From: Obesumbacterium proteus
GTDB lineage: Bacteria; Pseudomonadota; Gammaproteobacteria; Enterobacterales; Enterobacteriaceae
Direction of reading: 5' to 3'
Length of the DNA stretch: 64,000 bases
NCBI RefSeq assembly: GCF_001586165.1
Contig: NZ_CP014608.1
Location: forward strand, 930,001 to 994,000
The notes beneath the pieces were generated by a model. That model did not search any database. It saw only the letters and a program-made list of their open reading frames with translations, and was not told the DNA's origin. Both the position numbers and the translations under genes were made by a program. This document shows, piece by piece, positions 61,293 through 64,000 of the stretch (position 1 is its first letter; each line of letters starts with the position of its first letter).

Positions 61293-61856
61293 TTATCGAC
61301 TCATGGCCGTGATAGGCACTTCTGCATCTGGCTCATGGGTAATTCGGTTACGCAAATCGCGGCGAATCAGCTCAATCGACCAGAACCAAAAGAGATGCCC
61401 TAATATTTCAGAGATATATTCATCAACGGGCAGCTGTGACAGCGGCGGTGTGAGCCCCAGCAATGGGAAACTAATGCCGTGAACCGCAATCGTTGAAATA
61501 ATCCCCGCCATCAGTCCTTGCCACATTTTCACCTTTGGAAAACGTTCTGCCACGATGCAATAGCCGATGGCAAATACCAATGAGAAGATAATGTGAGTCA
61601 CCATCACCGGATTAATAATATGTTCAGAGAACGTATACACCGTGGTGGTTGGATCGATGCCAAGATAATCACGTAAAAATAGATAGGGCGGATTAAACTC
61701 AGCGCGGCCATCGGTAATGGTTCGCGGCGGTAGGGGAACTTCAGCCCCCCATTTTACAAACGCCGACATAATCCCTGCGGCGAAGCCGACTAACGCAGCT
61801 ACGCCATAGCGGCGGCGTGCTGGGTTACTTTGTACAAATAACGCGTTAATTGTCAT
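61293..61856 (-). CDS. yagU: YagU family inner-membrane protein (DUF1440)
   Basis: A 187-residue protein with about three or four hydrophobic helices (GVAALVGFAAGIMSAFVKWG; VMVTHIIFSLVFAIGYCIVA; GLMAGIISTIAVHGISFPLLG). GWAE-like EVPLPPRT and PPYLFLRDYLGID are typical of the YagU/DUF1440 family. E. coli YagU has been linked to acid resistance. It lies 26 bp after ulaF on the same strand, so it could be the last gene of the ula transcript. Confidence 0.82.
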   Translation of the reverse strand: MTINALFVQSNPARRRYGVAALVGFAAGIMSAFVKWGAEVPLPPRTITDGRAEFNPPYLFLRDYLGIDPTTTVYTFSEHIINPVMVTHIIFSLVFAIGYCIVAERFPKVKMWQGLMAGIISTIAVHGISFPLLGLTPPLSQLPVDEYISEILGHLFWFWSIELIRRDLRNRITHEPDAEVPITAMSR

Positions 61857-61882
61857 GGTAGCCTTCTATAGATATCAAAGAA

Positions 61883-62569
61883 TTACTTCTGCCCGTAATA
61901 AGCATTCGGCCCATGTTTGCGGCTGAAGTGCTTATCCATCAGATACCCGTCAATGTGGCGTAGCCGTGGGTTAATACCACAGGCAATCCACGCCATTTTT
62001 GCCACCTCTTCCATCACGACGGCGTTATGCACCGCATCGACGGCATCTTTGCCCCATGAGAATGGCCCATGCTGATACACCACGATCCCAGGCGTATGCA
62101 GTGGATTAGTATCGCCCAGCGTTTCCACAATCACTTTGCCGGTGTTGAGCTCATATTCTCCAGCGACTTCAGCGGCGGTTAGGGCGCGAGTGCAGGGGAT
62201 ATCACCAAAGAAATAGTCTGCATGGGTAGTGCCAAGCGCGGGAATGGATAACCCTGCCTGCGCCCATGCGGTGGCGTGAGTGGAATGGGTGTGCACAATG
62301 CCGCCGAGGTGTGGATAGCGGCGGTAGAGTTCAAGGTGCGTCGGCGTATCGGAGGAGGGACGATAGCGGCCTTCGACGATATTGCCCTGAAGGTCTACCA
62401 CCACCATGTCTTCAGCCTGCATGGTTTCATACGGCACGCCGCTTGGCTTGATAACCACCAAACCGCGCTCGCGATCGACAGCGCTGACGTTGCCCCATGT
62501 GAACGTGACCAGACCGTAATGAGGGAGGGCCATATTAGCGTCAAAAACCTGCTGTTTGAGCTGCTGCAT
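61883..62569 (-). CDS. ulaF: L-ribulose-5-phosphate 4-epimerase UlaF
   Basis: A 228-residue class II aldolase-fold enzyme (E. coli UlaF 228) that makes D-xylulose-5-phosphate, the last step of L-ascorbate breakdown. Zinc His residues lie in VHTHSTHATAWAQ; NVSAVDRERGLVVIKPSGV and the end HGPNAYYGQK are conserved. The sequence is nearer UlaF than AraD or SgbE from memory. It overlaps ulaE by one base (TAATG). Confidence 0.94.
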   Translation of the reverse strand: MQQLKQQVFDANMALPHYGLVTFTWGNVSAVDRERGLVVIKPSGVPYETMQAEDMVVVDLQGNIVEGRYRPSSDTPTHLELYRRYPHLGGIVHTHSTHATAWAQAGLSIPALGTTHADYFFGDIPCTRALTAAEVAGEYELNTGKVIVETLGDTNPLHTPGIVVYQHGPFSWGKDAVDAVHNAVVMEEVAKMAWIACGINPRLRHIDGYLMDKHFSRKHGPNAYYGQK

Positions 62570-63429
62570 TAGATTGTCTCCTCCACCTTAAGTCCTGCGT
62601 TGGTCATACGCTGTTTCACCCAGTCGCGTGCGGCCTTAACTTCTTTAACCGGATCGGCAGCCGTTTCGCTCCACATTTCAATTAGATAAGGGCCACAGTA
62701 GCCGGTTTCTTTGAGGGTGGTAAAACAGCGCTCAAAATCAACGACCCCGGTACCAAACGGCACGTTTTTGAATACGCCCGGCTGAGTATCTTTGACATGA
62801 ACCGCCACAATGTGGCCGCTTCCAGCCTGTAACTCCATTTGCACATCGTTATCCCACGCGGAGAGATTGCCGATGTCTGGATAGAGCTGGAACCAAGGAT
62901 TATTCAGATAATGGGCATAGCCCATGGCTTTGCTGATTGAATTCATCAGCGGGTAGTCCATGATTTCCATGGCCAACGTGACCTGAGCACGGCTAGCCAT
63001 TTCGACCGACTGTTTCAATCCATCGCGGAAACGTTCGCGGGTGGCGTTGTTGGCTTCTTGATAGTAAACGTCGTAGCCCGCGAGCTGGATCACCCGAATG
63101 CCGACGTCTTGTGCGAAGAGAATAGCTTTACGCATGATTTCTAAGCCCTGAGCACGAACGCTGTCGTCTTCAGAGCCCAAAGGAAAACGGCGATGCGCGC
63201 TTAGGCACATCGAGGGTACGCGCACGCCGGTTTGGGCAATGGCATTCACCAGTGCCAAACGTTGTTCACGACCCCAGTCAAGCCGTGCCAGACGTGCATC
63301 GCTTTCATCAACTGACATTTCGACAAAATCGAAACCGAGTTCGGCTGCCAACTGCAATCGAGGCAGCCAGTCTTCTCCCGCAGGGAGCGCTTTTTCGTAA
63401 ATTCCGAGAGGAACGGCTTTCTGGAGCAT
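62569..63429 (-). CDS. ulaE: L-xylulose-5-phosphate 3-epimerase UlaE
   Basis: A 286-residue TIM-barrel epimerase that turns L-xylulose-5-phosphate into L-ribulose-5-phosphate. Metal-binding segments are MEIMDYPLMNS, YPDIGNLSAW, AVHVKDT and LIEMWSE; SMCLSAHRRFPLGSEDD is conserved. ATG 63429 (MLQKAVPLGIYEKALPAG) aligns with E. coli UlaE; the 25 codons upstream in frame overlap ulaD and are not used. A 10-bp gap separates it from ulaD. Confidence 0.95.
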   Translation of the reverse strand: MLQKAVPLGIYEKALPAGEDWLPRLQLAAELGFDFVEMSVDESDARLARLDWGREQRLALVNAIAQTGVRVPSMCLSAHRRFPLGSEDDSVRAQGLEIMRKAILFAQDVGIRVIQLAGYDVYYQEANNATRERFRDGLKQSVEMASRAQVTLAMEIMDYPLMNSISKAMGYAHYLNNPWFQLYPDIGNLSAWDNDVQMELQAGSGHIVAVHVKDTQPGVFKNVPFGTGVVDFERCFTTLKETGYCGPYLIEMWSETAADPVKEVKAARDWVKQRMTNAGLKVEETI

Positions 63430-63439
63430 GATATTTACC

Positions 63440-64000
63440 TTAGCCCCACAGCTGGGCGATAGAACGTTTGAATTGGCGAGCCGCTTCAACTGGGCTTGCG
63501 GCATCGCGAATGCTACGGCCAGCGATAAATACGTGAATTGGAATGCCTTTAAACAGCGGCAAATCTTCTAACGCCAATCCGCCGGTGACGGTGACTTTAA
63601 AGCCCATATCGGCGAGGCGGCGGATAGCGGAAATATCGGCTTCGCTCCATGCAACGCCAGCGGCCTGCGCATCACGGCTGCGGTGATAAACCACCTGCTG
63701 AATGCCTGCGGTACGCCACTCTGCGGCTTGTTCCCACGTCCAAAAACCAGTCAGCTCAATTTGCACATCGCCGTTAAACTCTTTTGCGGTGTCGAGTGCA
63801 CCCTTGGCGGTGTTGATATCTGCGCAGCAAATAACGGTGACCCAATCTGCATTAGCTTCAAAACACATGCGCGAAAGAATTTTTCCTGCGTCGGCGATTT
63901 TGGCATCGGCCAGTACGATTTTGTGTGGATAGAGCGCTTTTAGGTCGCGAACGGCGCGCACGCCTTCACCGACGCAAAGGATTGTGCCGACTTCAATAAT
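63440..64000 (-). CDS. ulaD: 3-keto-L-gulonate-6-phosphate decarboxylase UlaD, partial
   Basis: The last 186 residues; about 30 N-terminal residues lie beyond the window edge. It decarboxylates 3-keto-L-gulonate-6-phosphate to L-xylulose-5-phosphate. The Mg2+ and catalytic motif DxKxxD is present (LADAKIADAGK), as are VTVICCADINTAKGAL and VTGGLALEDLPLF. Upstream, outside the window, ulaABC transport genes would be expected. The frame continues open to base 64000 and reads IIEVGTILCVGEGVRAVRDL, as in UlaD. Confidence 0.94.
   Translation of the reverse strand: MIEVGTILCVGEGVRAVRDLKALYPHKIVLADAKIADAGKILSRMCFEANADWVTVICCADINTAKGALDTAKEFNGDVQIELTGFWTWEQAAEWRTAGIQQVVYHRSRDAQAAGVAWSEADISAIRRLADMGFKVTVTGGLALEDLPLFKGIPIHVFIAGRSIRDAASPVEAARQFKRSIAQLWG

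Noticed and set aside
1..64000. tRNA, rRNA, IS transposase or prophage genes
   Set aside because: None was recognised by eye: no transposase or integrase motifs among the frames and no cloverleaf with a CCA end; a covariance-model scan would be decisive.

Overview
The window is a chromosomal segment of an enterobacterium (order Enterobacterales, gammaproteobacteria). Almost every gene is a close relative of an Escherichia coli gene, and local blocks keep the enterobacterial order (fdoGHI-fdhE with fdhD; rsmD/ftsYEX/rpoH; panM-livKHMGF-ugpBAECQ-yhhA; glgBXCAP; malPQ/malT). Two ERIC elements support the assignment. The gene mix and the rearranged junctions (dsdCXA beside yhhN, glpEGR collinear with glpD, ula genes beside malT) would fit Hafnia or Obesumbacterium. 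That genus call is a guess from memory of gene content, not a measurement.

Layout. 1-7.4 kb: the end of pldB, yigL, an array of palindromic repeats, then the aerobic formate dehydrogenase operon fdoG-fdoH-fdoI-fdhE on the minus strand; fdoG has an in-frame selenocysteine UGA and a clear SECIS hairpin. fdhD lies divergently. 8.4-12.6 kb: an ERIC element, a GntP-family permease, a glycerate kinase and a convergent CdaR-type regulator with a perfect palindrome upstream. 12.9-19 kb: sodA with a Fur-like site, yiiM, the D-serine locus dsdC/dsdXA, yhhN. 19.2-26.2 kb: a DUF1820 gene, yhhM, yhhL, rsmD, ftsYEX, rpoH, panM. 26.6-37.5 kb: the branched-chain amino acid transporter livKHMGF, a ParE-type toxin-antitoxin pair with an ERIC element, and the glycerol-3-phosphate transporter ugpBAEC with ugpQ. 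37.5-43.4 kb: yhhA, glpE, a broken glpG, glpR, an mqsRA toxin-antitoxin pair, glpD and a second repeat array. 43.4-53 kb: the glycogen operon glgBXCAP, with glgX frameshifted. 53.4-61.3 kb: malQ/malP and the activator malT. 61.3-64 kb: a YagU-like protein and the L-ascorbate genes ulaF, ulaE and partial ulaD.

How the genes work together. Uptake and breakdown of three-carbon compounds dominates: ugp and ugpQ bring in and release glycerol-3-phosphate, glpD oxidises it, and glpR controls it; glycerate enters through the permease and kinase. Glycogen and maltodextrin metabolism (glg, mal) form a second block. Formate oxidation, superoxide defence, the heat-shock sigma factor and the FtsY/FtsEX membrane-targeting and division module are housekeeping.

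Notable points. Three genes of the glycerol-3-phosphate/glycogen region carry apparent lesions: a Trp-to-TGA nonsense codon in glpG before its catalytic Ser and His, a one-base loss in a G run of glgX, and a Walker B Asp-to-Asn change in ugpC. A family of about 117-bp palindromic repeats sits at convergent gene ends, as arrays with two alternating linker lengths. I see no convincing wholly new biological system, no CRISPR array, no prophage or IS element, and no rRNA or tRNA gene.
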